Shown here piece by piece: positions 44,815-55,205 of a DNA stretch of 64,000 nucleotides. A model generated the notes under the pieces. That model worked only from the letters and a program-made list of their open reading frames with translations, did not search any database and had not been told where the DNA came from. Both the position numbers and the translations under genes were made by a program. The stretch is taken from positions 62,001 through 126,000 of the forward strand of contig NZ_VMTV02000099.1 in NCBI RefSeq assembly GCF_007644035.1. The letters are read 5' to 3'. The stretch comes from Vogesella mureinivorans. Lineage in GTDB: Bacteria > Pseudomonadota > Gammaproteobacteria > Burkholderiales > Chromobacteriaceae. Each line of letters begins with the position of its first letter. The stretch's first letter is position 1.

Positions 44815-45384
44815 TTACCCTTGGTTGCCGGGCTGGCTGCGTGTCAGCTGCAGGCGCAGGCTGTCGTGGCGGGTGTGCATGGCCGCGATGCGCCAGCCTT
44901 GCAGTGGCTGGTGGCCCAGTACGGTGGCGTGCAGCCAGCGCTGTACGGCGGGTATGTCGCGCCAGTGCAGGGTGAGGTGTTGTTGGTCTATGGCCAGCCA
45001 GGGCAGGGGTGCGGCCAACCTTTGCAGCAGGCGTGTGGCCATGCCGCTATTGGCCGCCAGGCTGGCAGCCTTGCCCAGCAGGTGGCCACGCAGGCCGGGC
45101 TGCATGTCGTCGGCTTGCAGGTGGTAGCGCAGGCGCAGGCTGTCGTCGGCTGGTGTGGCGGGCTCGGGCTGGCAGTGTAGCTGCAGGATGGTGGCGGCGG
45201 GGTGGTGCAGGTGTAGCCAGAAAACCGCACCGTGTTCGTCCAGTAGCAGGTCTTCCAGGGTGAGCTCGTCATTGTCCAGCCAGCTTTTCAGCTGTTTGAG
45301 CAGGAGCGCGGCGGGCAGGCTGATGCCGTCGCGGTGCAGGCGCGGGCGCAGGGTTTGCCAACGGTGCCAGCGTGACGTGTCCAT
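44815..45384 (-). CDS. Uncharacterised 189-residue protein
   Basis: No family recognised. A soluble mixed alpha/beta protein: LPAALLLKQLKSWLDNDELTLEDLLLDEHGAVFWLHLHHPAATILQLHCQPEP, then a Leu-rich helix and LQGWRIAAMHTRHDSLRLQLTRSQP. I chose the ATG at 45384, one base after the stop of the NlpC/P60 gene; an in-frame start eight codons upstream would overlap it. It is the last gene of the uup-nlpC-this operon. A reverse GTTGGCCGCA lies at 45010-45019. Confidence 0.7.
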   Translation of the reverse strand: MDTSRWHRWQTLRPRLHRDGISLPAALLLKQLKSWLDNDELTLEDLLLDEHGAVFWLHLHHPAATILQLHCQPEPATPADDSLRLRYHLQADDMQPGLRGHLLGKAASLAANSGMATRLLQRLAAPLPWLAIDQQHLTLHWRDIPAVQRWLHATVLGHQPLQGWRIAAMHTRHDSLRLQLTRSQPGNQG

Positions 45385-45385
45385 C

Positions 45386-45927
45386 TTAGTCGAACAGGGT
45401 GCGCGCACCCTCGTAGCGGGCGGCGAAGTAGCTGTTGTCCAGGCGGTCGACGCGAATCACGCTATTGCTGCGCGGCGCATGCACGAATTTGCCGTCACCT
45501 ATATAGATACCCATGTGCGAAAACGGTTTGCCCAGCGTGTTGAAGAACACCAGGTCGCCCACGCGCATGCGGCTATTGTCGATGGGGCGGGCCAGGCTGG
45601 CGATCTGCGCAGCGTTGTGCGGCAGTTTTACCTTGGCGGCGTTCTGGTAGATGTAGGCCACCATGCCGCTGCAGTCCAGCCCGGCTTCCGGGTTGCTGCC
45701 GCCAAATTTGTAATCGATATCCAGCAGGCTCAGGCTGTACATCAGGATTTCGCGGCCAGCGCCTTCGGCTTGCAAGCCCGCCAGGCTAATGCCGGGGCGG
45801 CTGGCGGGTTTGGTGGCCGGCTTTTTCGGCGCAGGCGGGGCGCTGGCGCAGCCCGCCAGTGCCAGCGCCGTGGCCCATAGCACCAGCCCTTGGCGGCTGG
45901 CCAGCTGCGCGAGGGTGGTGCGTTTCG

Positions 45928-45931
<4 letters not shown>
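45386..45931 (-). CDS. NlpC/P60 lipoprotein, cell-wall endopeptidase
   Basis: 181 residues. The N-terminal lipobox LALAGC directs it to the outer membrane as a lipoprotein, followed by a Pro/Lys-rich linker. The C40 domain has the catalytic Cys in GLDCSGMV and His in FSHMGIYIGDGKFVHAP. It should cleave peptide crosslinks in peptidoglycan. It overlaps the uup stop (ATGA) and the next gene follows immediately. Confidence 0.93.
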
Positions 45932-47847
<1,916 letters not shown>

Positions 47848-47993
47848 AATGTATTGTGGGTGTACGGGGCAATTGCAATGGCGGCGATTGTAGCATGAGC
47901 GCGTGTTTGCCCTTCGCCTGCCGCCCTGTGGCTGCTACAATGCGCGCCAACTCGAAGCCTGCCTGCCGGCGGGTATCTGTGAAAGGATTCGCC

Positions 47994-48350
47994 ATGTATT
48001 TTGTTGACCGATCGGTAGCCGTAATCAAACCCAAAGCCCCGTTTCTGACGTGGCTCAACGCCGTGCCGGACAACGACATGATCGAGCTGACGCTGGATAC
48101 ACTGCGCGCAGACAGTACCGTGATCCTGCTGCCGGAGTTCGACGAGCCGGAAGAGGCAGTAGCTCACATCGACGAGATTTTCGAGCAGCTATTCCGCCTG
48201 GAGCTGGCATCGTGGTACGAAGACGAGTCGCTGTGGCCGCAAGACCGCTCGCTGAAAACCTTCTGGGAATGGTTTGATGTCGAGATTCACTCCACGCTGC
48301 TGGATACCGTGGACGCCGACATCATCAACTCGCCGGTTGACCCCGCCTGA
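47994..48350 (+). CDS. Uncharacterised 118-residue acidic protein
   Basis: I do not know a named family. It is very acidic (DEPEEAVAHIDEIFEQLF, WYEDESLWPQDRSLKTFWEWFDVEIHSTL) and cytosolic, with conserved-looking aromatic residues. I chose the ATG at 47994 with GAAAGGA upstream; the open frame extends further up but that region should hold the divergent uup promoter. It begins a + strand run leading to folC. Confidence 0.75.
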   Translation: MYFVDRSVAVIKPKAPFLTWLNAVPDNDMIELTLDTLRADSTVILLPEFDEPEEAVAHIDEIFEQLFRLELASWYEDESLWPQDRSLKTFWEWFDVEIHSTLLDTVDADIINSPVDPA

Positions 48351-48363
48351 TTGGTAGCCCGCC

Positions 48364-48798
48364 GTGCATCAGACAGCCATCCCGCCTTTTGCGGCCAACC
48401 TGGCGACCAGCCGGCTGGCTTGCGGGGTGCTATTGCTGATGTGGCTGGCTTTGCTGGCTGCGGCCAGCGTACTGGATACGCAATCGCAGTTGGTGCTGCT
48501 GCTGTGCGGTGGCCTGGCTAGCGTGTCCTTGCTGCGCAGTAGCGGTATGGCAGGGCGCGCGGGCAGTTTTACCGTAGACGCCCGCGGCGCCTGCCATCTG
48601 CAGCTGCTGCGGGTGGCGGTGTTGCCCGCCAGTGTGGCGCTGCCCTGGCTGGTGGTGCTGCGTGGCCGCACGGCCGATAAAAAAGACCTGACCCTGCTGG
48701 TGTGGCGCGACGCCGTGCCGGCCCAGACGCACCGGGCGCTGCGTGTCTACGTGCAGTGGTGCCGCACGGCAGCGGCCAACCTTGCAGAAGAAAATTAG
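48364..48798 (+). CDS. YgfX/CptA-like membrane protein
   Basis: 144 residues from a GTG at 48364. Two hydrophobic segments (about 20-57) are followed by a soluble tail with PASVALPWLVVLRGRTADKKDLTLLVWRDAVPAQTHRALRVYVQW, which resembles the YgfX (CptA) pattern ending in the LRVWLRW-like segment. The family's usual partner SdhE is not adjacent, so the assignment is tentative. A GTTGGCCGCA repeat (reverse, 48390-48399) falls in codons for FAANL. Confidence 0.55.
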   Translation: MHQTAIPPFAANLATSRLACGVLLLMWLALLAAASVLDTQSQLVLLLCGGLASVSLLRSSGMAGRAGSFTVDARGACHLQLLRVAVLPASVALPWLVVLRGRTADKKDLTLLVWRDAVPAQTHRALRVYVQWCRTAAANLAEEN

Positions 48799-48801
48799 AG
48801 A

Positions 48802-50091
48802 ATGAGTACGAACACCCCACCACATCGCGACAGCAGCCTGCAAGACTGGCTGCAGTATCAGGAAGGCCTGCACGTAACGGCAATCGATATGGGCCTGGCC
48901 CGCGTGGCCGCCGTGCGGGATGCCATGGGCCTACAGCCGGGCTTTCCCGTCATTATCGTGGGCGGCACCAACGGCAAGGGCTCGGTGTGCGCCATGCTGT
49001 CTACCATGCTGAGTCGTGGCGGCTTCAAGGTGGGCACGTATACCTCGCCGCACATCATCCGCTACAACGAGCGCATTGCCATCGATATGCAGCCGGTGAG
49101 CGACCAGCGCATTGTGGATAGCTTTGCGGCCATCAACGACGCCCGTGGCGACACCTCGCTAAGCTATTTCGAGTTCGGCACCCTGGCCGCCATGCATACC
49201 TTTATGGCAGAAGGCGTTGACGTGGCCGTGCTGGAAGTAGGGCTGGGCGGCCGCCTGGACGCCGTGAATATTTTCGAGCCGGCGGTGTCGGTGGTGGTGA
49301 GTGTGGACCTGGACCACCAAGCCTACCTGGGCGACACGCGCGAGCTGGTGGGTTTCGAAAAGGCCGGCATTTTCCGCGCTGGCAAAGTGGCCATCTGCGC
49401 CGACCCTAACCCGCCGCAAAGCCTGCTGGACCATGCTGCACAGCTGGGGGCGGACCTCAAGCTGGTAGGGCGCGACTTCGGCATTACGCGCATGGACAAC
49501 CAGTGGTCGTTCCATATGGGCGATGTGCACAAGCACGCGCTGCCTATCCCGGCCCTGCGTGGCGAATACCAGATGGTGAATGCCGCGGCGGCACTGGCGG
49601 CACTCGAGGCGGTAAAAACCTGGCTGCCGGTAGGCATCGGCGCCATCAAGCGCGGGCTGCTGGAGGTAGATTGGCCGGGGCGCTTCCAGGTATTGCCGGG
49701 CCGCCCGCTTACCATTCTTGATGTGGGCCACAACCCGCATGCGGCACGTGCGCTGGCCGATAGCCTCAAGCGCATGGCCTTTGCCAGCAAACGCATCGCC
49801 GTGTTCTCCATGCTGGCCGATAAAGACATGGCTGCGGTGGTGGGCTTGCTGAAAGACGAGTTCGACGTGTGGCTGGTGGGCGGGCTGGACATGCCGCGCG
49901 GCCGCACGGCAGAAGACATGGCCAGCGAGCTGGAAAGCCTGGGGGTAAAGGGCGTCAGCCGTTACCAAACGATACCCTTGGCTTGGGACGCAGCCTTATC
50001 TCAGGCCGGCGAGAATGATAGAATCGTGGTATTCGGCTCTTTCCACACCGTGGCCGAGGTGATGGAACATCGCCTTCACCGCGCATCATAA
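48802..50091 (+). CDS. folC: Bifunctional dihydrofolate/folylpolyglutamate synthase
   Basis: A 429-residue Mur-ligase-fold enzyme that adds glutamate to folates. P-loop GGTNGKGSVCAML, KVGTYTSPHIIRYNERI, AVLEVGLGGRLDAVN and HNPHAARAL are present. It starts three bases after the preceding stop. The order folC-SPOR-cvpA-purF follows. Confidence 0.96.
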   Translation: MSTNTPPHRDSSLQDWLQYQEGLHVTAIDMGLARVAAVRDAMGLQPGFPVIIVGGTNGKGSVCAMLSTMLSRGGFKVGTYTSPHIIRYNERIAIDMQPVSDQRIVDSFAAINDARGDTSLSYFEFGTLAAMHTFMAEGVDVAVLEVGLGGRLDAVNIFEPAVSVVVSVDLDHQAYLGDTRELVGFEKAGIFRAGKVAICADPNPPQSLLDHAAQLGADLKLVGRDFGITRMDNQWSFHMGDVHKHALPIPALRGEYQMVNAAAALAALEAVKTWLPVGIGAIKRGLLEVDWPGRFQVLPGRPLTILDVGHNPHAARALADSLKRMAFASKRIAVFSMLADKDMAAVVGLLKDEFDVWLVGGLDMPRGRTAEDMASELESLGVKGVSRYQTIPLAWDAALSQAGENDRIVVFGSFHTVAEVMEHRLHRAS

Positions 50092-50100
50092 GGACACCTG

Positions 50101-50967
50101 ATGGCACTTTCCACCCATGACGAACTGCTGTTGCTGCGCAAACGAGCGCGCCGCCGCCTGGTGGGCGCTGTCGTGATGGTGAGCTTGTCTACAGCGGTAC
50201 TGTGGAATGTGGTGGACGCCTTGCCAGAGCAGGCCATGAAGCCGGAGGCGGTAGACATCACCGGCTTGCAGGCTGCCTCGCAGCCTGCGGCAGTGGTAGC
50301 GCCCCCGGTGCCCCCGGTGGCGGCCTCGCAGCCCGTGACGGATTTGCTGGCCACGCTGCCGCCAGAAGAGCCGGAGGCGGCCTCGCTGCCGGCGGCTCGC
50401 CCGCCTGTTGTGCTGGCCAAACCGCCCGTGGCGGAGCCTGTGCCGATAGCCGCCCCCGCTGCACCAACACAGGCGGCACCGGCTATCAAGCCCGAGCCCA
50501 AACCTGTGCCCAAGCCTGAAGCGCCGCCCGAGCCTAAACCACAGACCAAGCCCAAGGCCGAACCTAAGCCTGCGCCCAAAGAGCCCGCCAAGGACAACAA
50601 GCCCAAGCCCGTCGCCGAGAAAAAAGCGGCCGACCCGATGGCTATCCTGGAAGGGCGTGAGGCAGCGCATGCCGAACCGGCAAAACCGGCCAAAGAATCC
50701 GCCGCCGAAGCCGCGCCCGCCAAGGCCGAGGGTGGCAAGAAGTTCAGTATCCAGCTTGCTGCCTTATCCGACCCGGAAAAGGTCGATGCTTTGCGCAGCA
50801 GGTTGGCCGCAGCAGGGGTAAGCGCCCGTTTCAGCAAGGTGCAAACCAGCAAGGGCGAAGTAACCCGCGTGCGCGTGGGGCCGTTCAAATCGCGTGAAGA
50901 GGCCGACGCCGCCATGCGCCGCCTGAGCAAGGCCGGCGTAACCGGCATTGTGGTGGGGGCGGAATGA
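50101..50967 (+). CDS. SPOR-domain cell-division-type membrane protein
   Basis: A 288-residue protein with one N-terminal transmembrane helix (about 18-38), a long Pro/Lys/Ala-rich low-complexity linker (about 60-200) and a C-terminal SPOR domain (KFSIQLAALSDPEKVDALRSRL...TRVRVGPFKSREEADAAMRRL). SPOR domains bind denuded septal glycan. It overlaps cvpA by four bases. A GTTGGCCGCA repeat lies in the SPOR codons (50802-50811). Confidence 0.92.
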   Translation: MALSTHDELLLLRKRARRRLVGAVVMVSLSTAVLWNVVDALPEQAMKPEAVDITGLQAASQPAAVVAPPVPPVAASQPVTDLLATLPPEEPEAASLPAARPPVVLAKPPVAEPVPIAAPAAPTQAAPAIKPEPKPVPKPEAPPEPKPQTKPKAEPKPAPKEPAKDNKPKPVAEKKAADPMAILEGREAAHAEPAKPAKESAAEAAPAKAEGGKKFSIQLAALSDPEKVDALRSRLAAAGVSARFSKVQTSKGEVTRVRVGPFKSREEADAAMRRLSKAGVTGIVVGAE

Positions 50968-51449
50968 CCTGGCTGGACTACCTGATTCTGGCGCTGATTG
51001 CCGGCTCTATCATGTTGTCACTGTTTCGCGGGCTGGCGGCCGAGGTGCTGTCGCTGTTTTCATGGTTAATCGCCTTCTGGGCGGCGCGCAGCCTGTCGCC
51101 CATGGTGGCTGACTTTATCCCCTTGCCTGGCGATGGCCTGCGCCTGGTAGCGGCTTTCCTGCTGTTGCTGGTGGGGGTGTGGTTGCTGGCAGGCGTGTTG
51201 CGGGCATCGCTGACCGTGATGCTGGACGCAGTGGGTCTGGGCGGGGTAAACCGTTTTTTTGGCGCGGTATTCGGTTTGATACGCGGCATGCTGCTGGTGA
51301 CGGTGGTGATGATTCTGGGTGGGCTCAGTAACCTGCCGCAGTCACCCGCCTGGCAAGATGCCTTGCTGGTGTCACCATTTCAGGCCGTGGCGGTGGCAGC
51401 CAAGCCTTGGCTGCCGGATGCCTTGGCACAGAAAATGAATTTTTCATAG
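50964..51449 (+). CDS. cvpA: CvpA-family membrane protein
   Basis: 161 residues with four predicted membrane helices. WLDYLILALIAGSIMLSLFRGLAAEVLSLFSWLIAFWAA and FGAVFGLIRGMLLV are the conserved CvpA pattern. It is linked to colicin V production in E. coli and to membrane and purine gene clusters. It is next to purF, as in most proteobacteria. Confidence 0.93.
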   Translation: MTWLDYLILALIAGSIMLSLFRGLAAEVLSLFSWLIAFWAARSLSPMVADFIPLPGDGLRLVAAFLLLLVGVWLLAGVLRASLTVMLDAVGLGGVNRFFGAVFGLIRGMLLVTVVMILGGLSNLPQSPAWQDALLVSPFQAVAVAAKPWLPDALAQKMNFS

Positions 51450-51523
51450 CTTTGCAATAGAGGGGTGGCGATGCGTTGGCATCGTCACCCCTTGTTTTTA
51501 CTCGTGTAGTCTGGGGATTAACT

Positions 51524-53074
51524 ATGTGTGGAATTCTTGGGGTGGTAGGTCAGACACCCGTAAACCAGCTGTTGTATGACGGTTTGCAGTTGTTGCAGCA
51601 CCGTGGTCAGGACGCAGCCGGTATTGTTACGGCCAGCGGCAAGACCTTTCACATGCACAAAGGCAGCGGTTTGGTGCGGGATGTATTCCGTACCCGCAAT
51701 ATGCGCTCCTTGCAGGGCAACGCCGGTATCGGCCACGTGCGCTACCCCACCGCCGGTTCGGCATCTTGCCTGGCCGAAGCGCAGCCGTTTTACGTGAACT
51801 CGCCGTTCGGCATTGTGCTGGCACACAACGGCAACCTCACCAATACCGACGAGCTGAAGTCGGACATGTACCGCAATGACCTGCGCCACATCAACACCAA
51901 TTCCGATTCGGAAGTGCTGCTGAACGTGTTTGCGCACGAGATCGCCGCCCGTGTGGAAGGTGCCTCGCTGACTGCTGACGCCGTGTTTGGCGCGGTAGAG
52001 GCGGTACACCGCCGCGTGAAAGGTGCTTATGCCGTGGTAGCCATGATTGCCGGCTACGGCCTGGTAGCATTCCGCGACCCGCATGGTATCCGCCCGTTGA
52101 TCATGGGCTGCAACGAAGTGGACAACCGTACCGAGTACATGTTTGCCTCCGAGTCCGTGGCGCTGGATTGCTCCGGTTTTAAAGTGCTGCGCGACGTGCT
52201 GCCAGGCGAGTGTGTCTACGTACGTTTCGACGGCGAGATGCAGGCCAAGGTGTGCGCCGAGAAAACCCAGCTGGCACCTTGCCTGTTCGAGTACGTGTAC
52301 TTTGCGCGCCCGGATTCGGTGATCGACGGCGTATCGGTGTACCAGTCCCGCCTGGTGATGGGCGAGATGCTGGCCGAGAAAATCCGCCGCCAGTACCCGG
52401 ACATGGCCATCGACGTGGTAATCCCGATTCCCGATTCCAGCCGTCAAAGCGCGCTGCAGCTGGCCAATGCACTGGGCCTGCCGTACCGCGAAGGCTTCAT
52501 CAAGAACCGTTACATTGGCCGCACCTTCATCATGCCGGGCCAGGCGGTGCGTAAAAAATCGGTACGCCAGAAGCTGAACCCGGTGCCGATGGAGTTTGCC
52601 GGCCGCAATGTGCTGCTGGTGGATGACTCCATCGTGCGCGGTACCACCTCCAAAGAAATCGTGCAGATGGCGCGTGATTCCGGTGCCAAAAAGGTGTTCT
52701 TTGCCTCGGCCGCCCCTGCCGTGCGTTTCCCGAACGTTTACGGTATCGATATGCCAACCCGCGCCGAGCTGCTGGCTACTGGCCGCAACGACACGCAAAT
52801 TGCGGCCGAAATTGGCGCTGATGCCGTGATCTATCAGGATCTGGAGGCGCTGGAACAAGCTGTGCACAGCCTGAATCGCGAGCTGAACGTGTTTGAAGCT
52901 TCGTGCTTTAGCGGCTGCTACATTACCGGCGACATCAACGAAGCGTACCTGGATGCGATCGAGGCGGCACGCGGCAAAGGCAAATCTGCTGGCAAAGAAG
53001 CGAAAGACGGCGAAGATGCGGGCAGTCAGATGGTAGACCTCAACCTGAATGTGGCTGAGCAAAACCTGATGTAA
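51524..53074 (+). CDS. purF: Amidophosphoribosyltransferase
   Basis: 516 residues. The first step of purine synthesis: PRPP plus glutamine to phosphoribosylamine. I chose the ATG at 51524 because Cys2 in MCGILGVVG is the N-terminal glutaminase nucleophile after Met removal; the frame opens earlier at 51476. LLQHRGQDAAGI, the PRPP loop LLVDDSIVRGTTS and the C-terminal CFSGCYITG are present. No prosequence is seen. Confidence 0.97.
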   Translation: MCGILGVVGQTPVNQLLYDGLQLLQHRGQDAAGIVTASGKTFHMHKGSGLVRDVFRTRNMRSLQGNAGIGHVRYPTAGSASCLAEAQPFYVNSPFGIVLAHNGNLTNTDELKSDMYRNDLRHINTNSDSEVLLNVFAHEIAARVEGASLTADAVFGAVEAVHRRVKGAYAVVAMIAGYGLVAFRDPHGIRPLIMGCNEVDNRTEYMFASESVALDCSGFKVLRDVLPGECVYVRFDGEMQAKVCAEKTQLAPCLFEYVYFARPDSVIDGVSVYQSRLVMGEMLAEKIRRQYPDMAIDVVIPIPDSSRQSALQLANALGLPYREGFIKNRYIGRTFIMPGQAVRKKSVRQKLNPVPMEFAGRNVLLVDDSIVRGTTSKEIVQMARDSGAKKVFFASAAPAVRFPNVYGIDMPTRAELLATGRNDTQIAAEIGADAVIYQDLEALEQAVHSLNRELNVFEASCFSGCYITGDINEAYLDAIEAARGKGKSAGKEAKDGEDAGSQMVDLNLNVAEQNLM

Positions 53075-53090
53075 TGTGCTTATAACGACA

Positions 53091-53115
53091 AGGGTTGGCC
53101 GCTGCGGCCAACCCT
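53091..53115. repeat. Inverted GTTGGCCGC pair after purF
   Basis: AGGGTTGGCCGC (53091-53102), one base, then the exact complement (53104-53115). It starts 17 bases after the purF stop, with no T run; TGTTATCG follows. Confidence 0.85.
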
Positions 53116-53161
53116 TGTTATCGTTAGGCCTTGTATTCAATCGCCCGTGTCGAGACCCAAC

Positions 53162-54343
53162 ATGTCCAGTGACGACCCTTGTCTGAGCCTGCACCCGGAA
53201 ACCCTGGCCATTCGTGCTGGCCGCGAAACCAGCGAGTATCGCGAGCATAGCCAGAGCCTGCAGCTTACTTCCAGCTTTACCTTCGATAGCGCCGCCCAGG
53301 CTGCCGCCATGTTTCTGGGCGAAATCGACGGCTTTACCTACTCCCGCTTTACCAACCCTACCGTAGCGGCGTTCCAGCAGCGCCTGGCCGCGATGGAAGG
53401 TGCCGAGCGTGCTGTCGCCACCTCTACCGGTATGGCGGCCATCCAGGCCACCATGCTGACCCTGCTGAAAAGCGGTGACCACATTGTGTCCTCGCGCAGC
53501 CTGTTTGGCTCCACCATTAATCTGTTCAATGGTGTGCTGGCCAAGTTCGGCGTGGAAACCAGCTATGTCGATGCGGCCAATCTGGACGCCTGGCGCGCGG
53601 CCATCAAGCCGAGTACCAAGGTGTTTTTCCTGGAAACACCATCGAACCCGCTCACCGACCTGGCAGACATTGCCGCCGTGGCGGCTATTGCACACGAAGC
53701 AGGGGCCTTGCTGGTGGTGGATAACTGCTTCTGCTCGCCAGCCCTGCAACAGCCTATCAAGCTGGGTGCCGACCTGGTGGTGCATTCGGCCACCAAATAC
53801 CTGGACGGCCACGGCCGCGTAATGGGTGGCGCGGTGGTGGGGAGCGACAAGCTGGTGGAGCAGGTGTACCTGCATGTTCGTACCGCTGGCCCGTCGCTGG
53901 CGCCGTTCAATGCCTGGGTGCTGCTATCCGGCCTGGAAACGCTGCATCTGCGTATGGAAAAGCACTCTGCCAATGCGCTGGCGCTGGCGCAGTGGCTGCA
54001 GCAGCAACCTGCTGTGGAAAAAGTGTTTTACCCCGGTTTGCCAGACCATCCGCAGTACGAACTGGCGCAGCGCCAGCAGAAAAGCGGCGGGGCGGTACTG
54101 TCGTTCCAGGTAAAAGGCGGGCGCGAAGCAGCCTGGAAAGTGGTTGATGCCATCCGGCTGATCTCCCGCACGGCCAACCTGGGCGACGTGAAAACCACGC
54201 TGACGCACCCGGCATCCACTACCCATGCACGTATTACCCCACAGGCCCGCGCTGAAGCGGGTATCACCGAGGGTTTGCTGCGCGTGGCGGTAGGGCTGGA
54301 GCACATAGAAGACCTGAAAGCGGATTTGCTGCGCGGTCTGTAA
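53162..54343 (+). CDS. metZ: O-succinylhomoserine sulfhydrylase
   Basis: A 393-residue PLP enzyme of the Cys/Met metabolism family that adds sulfide to activated homoserine. FTYSRFTNPTVAAFQQRLAAMEG, the PLP Lys in VVHSATKYLDGHGRVMGGAVVG and THPASTTHARI are diagnostic. The start is ATG at 53162; a GTG at 53147 is also in frame. The purF-metZ order is typical of this clade. A terminator follows at 54366. Confidence 0.94.
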   Translation: MSSDDPCLSLHPETLAIRAGRETSEYREHSQSLQLTSSFTFDSAAQAAAMFLGEIDGFTYSRFTNPTVAAFQQRLAAMEGAERAVATSTGMAAIQATMLTLLKSGDHIVSSRSLFGSTINLFNGVLAKFGVETSYVDAANLDAWRAAIKPSTKVFFLETPSNPLTDLADIAAVAAIAHEAGALLVVDNCFCSPALQQPIKLGADLVVHSATKYLDGHGRVMGGAVVGSDKLVEQVYLHVRTAGPSLAPFNAWVLLSGLETLHLRMEKHSANALALAQWLQQQPAVEKVFYPGLPDHPQYELAQRQQKSGGAVLSFQVKGGREAAWKVVDAIRLISRTANLGDVKTTLTHPASTTHARITPQARAEAGITEGLLRVAVGLEHIEDLKADLLRGL

Positions 54344-54344
54344 A

Positions 54345-54358
54345 GAAACAGTTGTTTC
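54345..54358. promoter_or_regulatory. PsrA-like palindrome
   Basis: GAAAC-AGTT-GTTTC begins two bases after the metZ stop and about 120 bases upstream of the TetR gene. It fits the PsrA operator pattern G/CAAAC-N2-4-GTTTG/C. Confidence 0.6.
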
Positions 54359-54365
54359 AATCAAG

Positions 54366-54395
54366 CGGCAGTCTAAACTGAAGACTGCCGTTTTT
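54366..54395 (+). terminator. Terminator after metZ
   Basis: Stem CGGCAGTCT / AGACTGCCG with a 7-base loop, then TTTTT. Confidence 0.88.
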
Positions 54396-54449
54396 GATTG
54401 CAAAAATTATAAAGGCTAGGCGATGCAATTCTTGACATGCGTCAATTTT

Positions 54450-54475
54450 AAACGTAAGTTTCAAACGCTTGTTCT
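54450..54475. promoter_or_regulatory. Tandem PsrA-like half-palindromes in the TetR promoter
   Basis: AAAC-GTAA-GTTTC (54450-54462) overlaps by one base a second, weaker copy CAAAC-GCTT-GTTCT (54462-54475), ending seven bases before the TetR ATG. Placement suggests autoregulation. Confidence 0.55.
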
Positions 54476-54481
54476 AAAGTC

Positions 54482-55168
54482 ATGATGAGCAAGGCGACGC
54501 AATTACTTACCCCGATCAAGGTGCAAGACAGCATGGAAGCGAATAAACCCGATACGGCAACACGAATTCTGGACGTCGCAGAACGTCTGTTCGTCGAGCA
54601 CGGTTTCGAGGCTACTTCGCTTCGCATGATTACACAGCAGGCAGAGGTTAATCTGGCTGCGGTGAATTACCACTTTGGTTCCAAGGATGCGCTGTTCGAG
54701 TCCGTATTCATGCGCCGTATCGGCCCTTTTGTGGCGGCCTGTCTGGCCGAGCTGGATACCCTTGAGCAGTCTGGACAAACACTGACAGCCGAGCAATTGG
54801 TGGTGAGCTTCATCCGCCCGTGCCTGGCCCTGTCTAAAGACCCTGCGAGGGGCGGGGCGCTGTTTGTCCGGCTGATGTCGCGTACGCTGGTAGAGAATCA
54901 CCGCCTGCTACGCGAAGCACTGAATCAGCAGTACAGTATTTTTGTACAGCGCTATACCAGTGCGTTTCAGCGTGCATTACCCCAGTTTGGGGCCGAAGAT
55001 ATCGCATGGCGCATGCATTTCGCTTTTAGCGTAATGTTCAATGCCTTTGCCGGTAATGATGTGTTGAAGATTTTTGTCCGTAGCCAAGTGGTGACCGCCC
55101 GCGACCCGGACATGATCGTGAAACACCTGGTACCTTTTGTCGTGGCAGGGTTGACGGCGCCCATCTGA
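54482..55168 (+). CDS. TetR/AcrR-family regulator, probable PsrA-like fatty-acid regulator
   Basis: 228 residues from the ATG at 54482; 211 if the ATG at 54533 is used. The HTH is RILDVAERLFVEHGFEATSLRMITQQAEVNLAAVNYHFGSKDALFESVF. The C-terminal region is hydrophobic, as in ligand-binding TetR domains. Adjacent fadE and PsrA-like operator sites in its own promoter and before fadL suggest that it senses long-chain acyl-CoA or fatty acids. The sites match the Pseudomonas PsrA consensus by eye only. Confidence 0.8.
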   Translation: MMSKATQLLTPIKVQDSMEANKPDTATRILDVAERLFVEHGFEATSLRMITQQAEVNLAAVNYHFGSKDALFESVFMRRIGPFVAACLAELDTLEQSGQTLTAEQLVVSFIRPCLALSKDPARGGALFVRLMSRTLVENHRLLREALNQQYSIFVQRYTSAFQRALPQFGAEDIAWRMHFAFSVMFNAFAGNDVLKIFVRSQVVTARDPDMIVKHLVPFVVAGLTAPI

Positions 55169-55205
55169 TTGACTTTTCACAGGGTCAACACGAGGGTTAA
55201 CCATA

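Noticed and set aside
51518-53875. 785-codon minus-strand open frame across purF and metZ
   Set aside because: His/Gln/Arg-rich translation typical of antisense frames, and it spans two genes and the intergenic region with a terminator.
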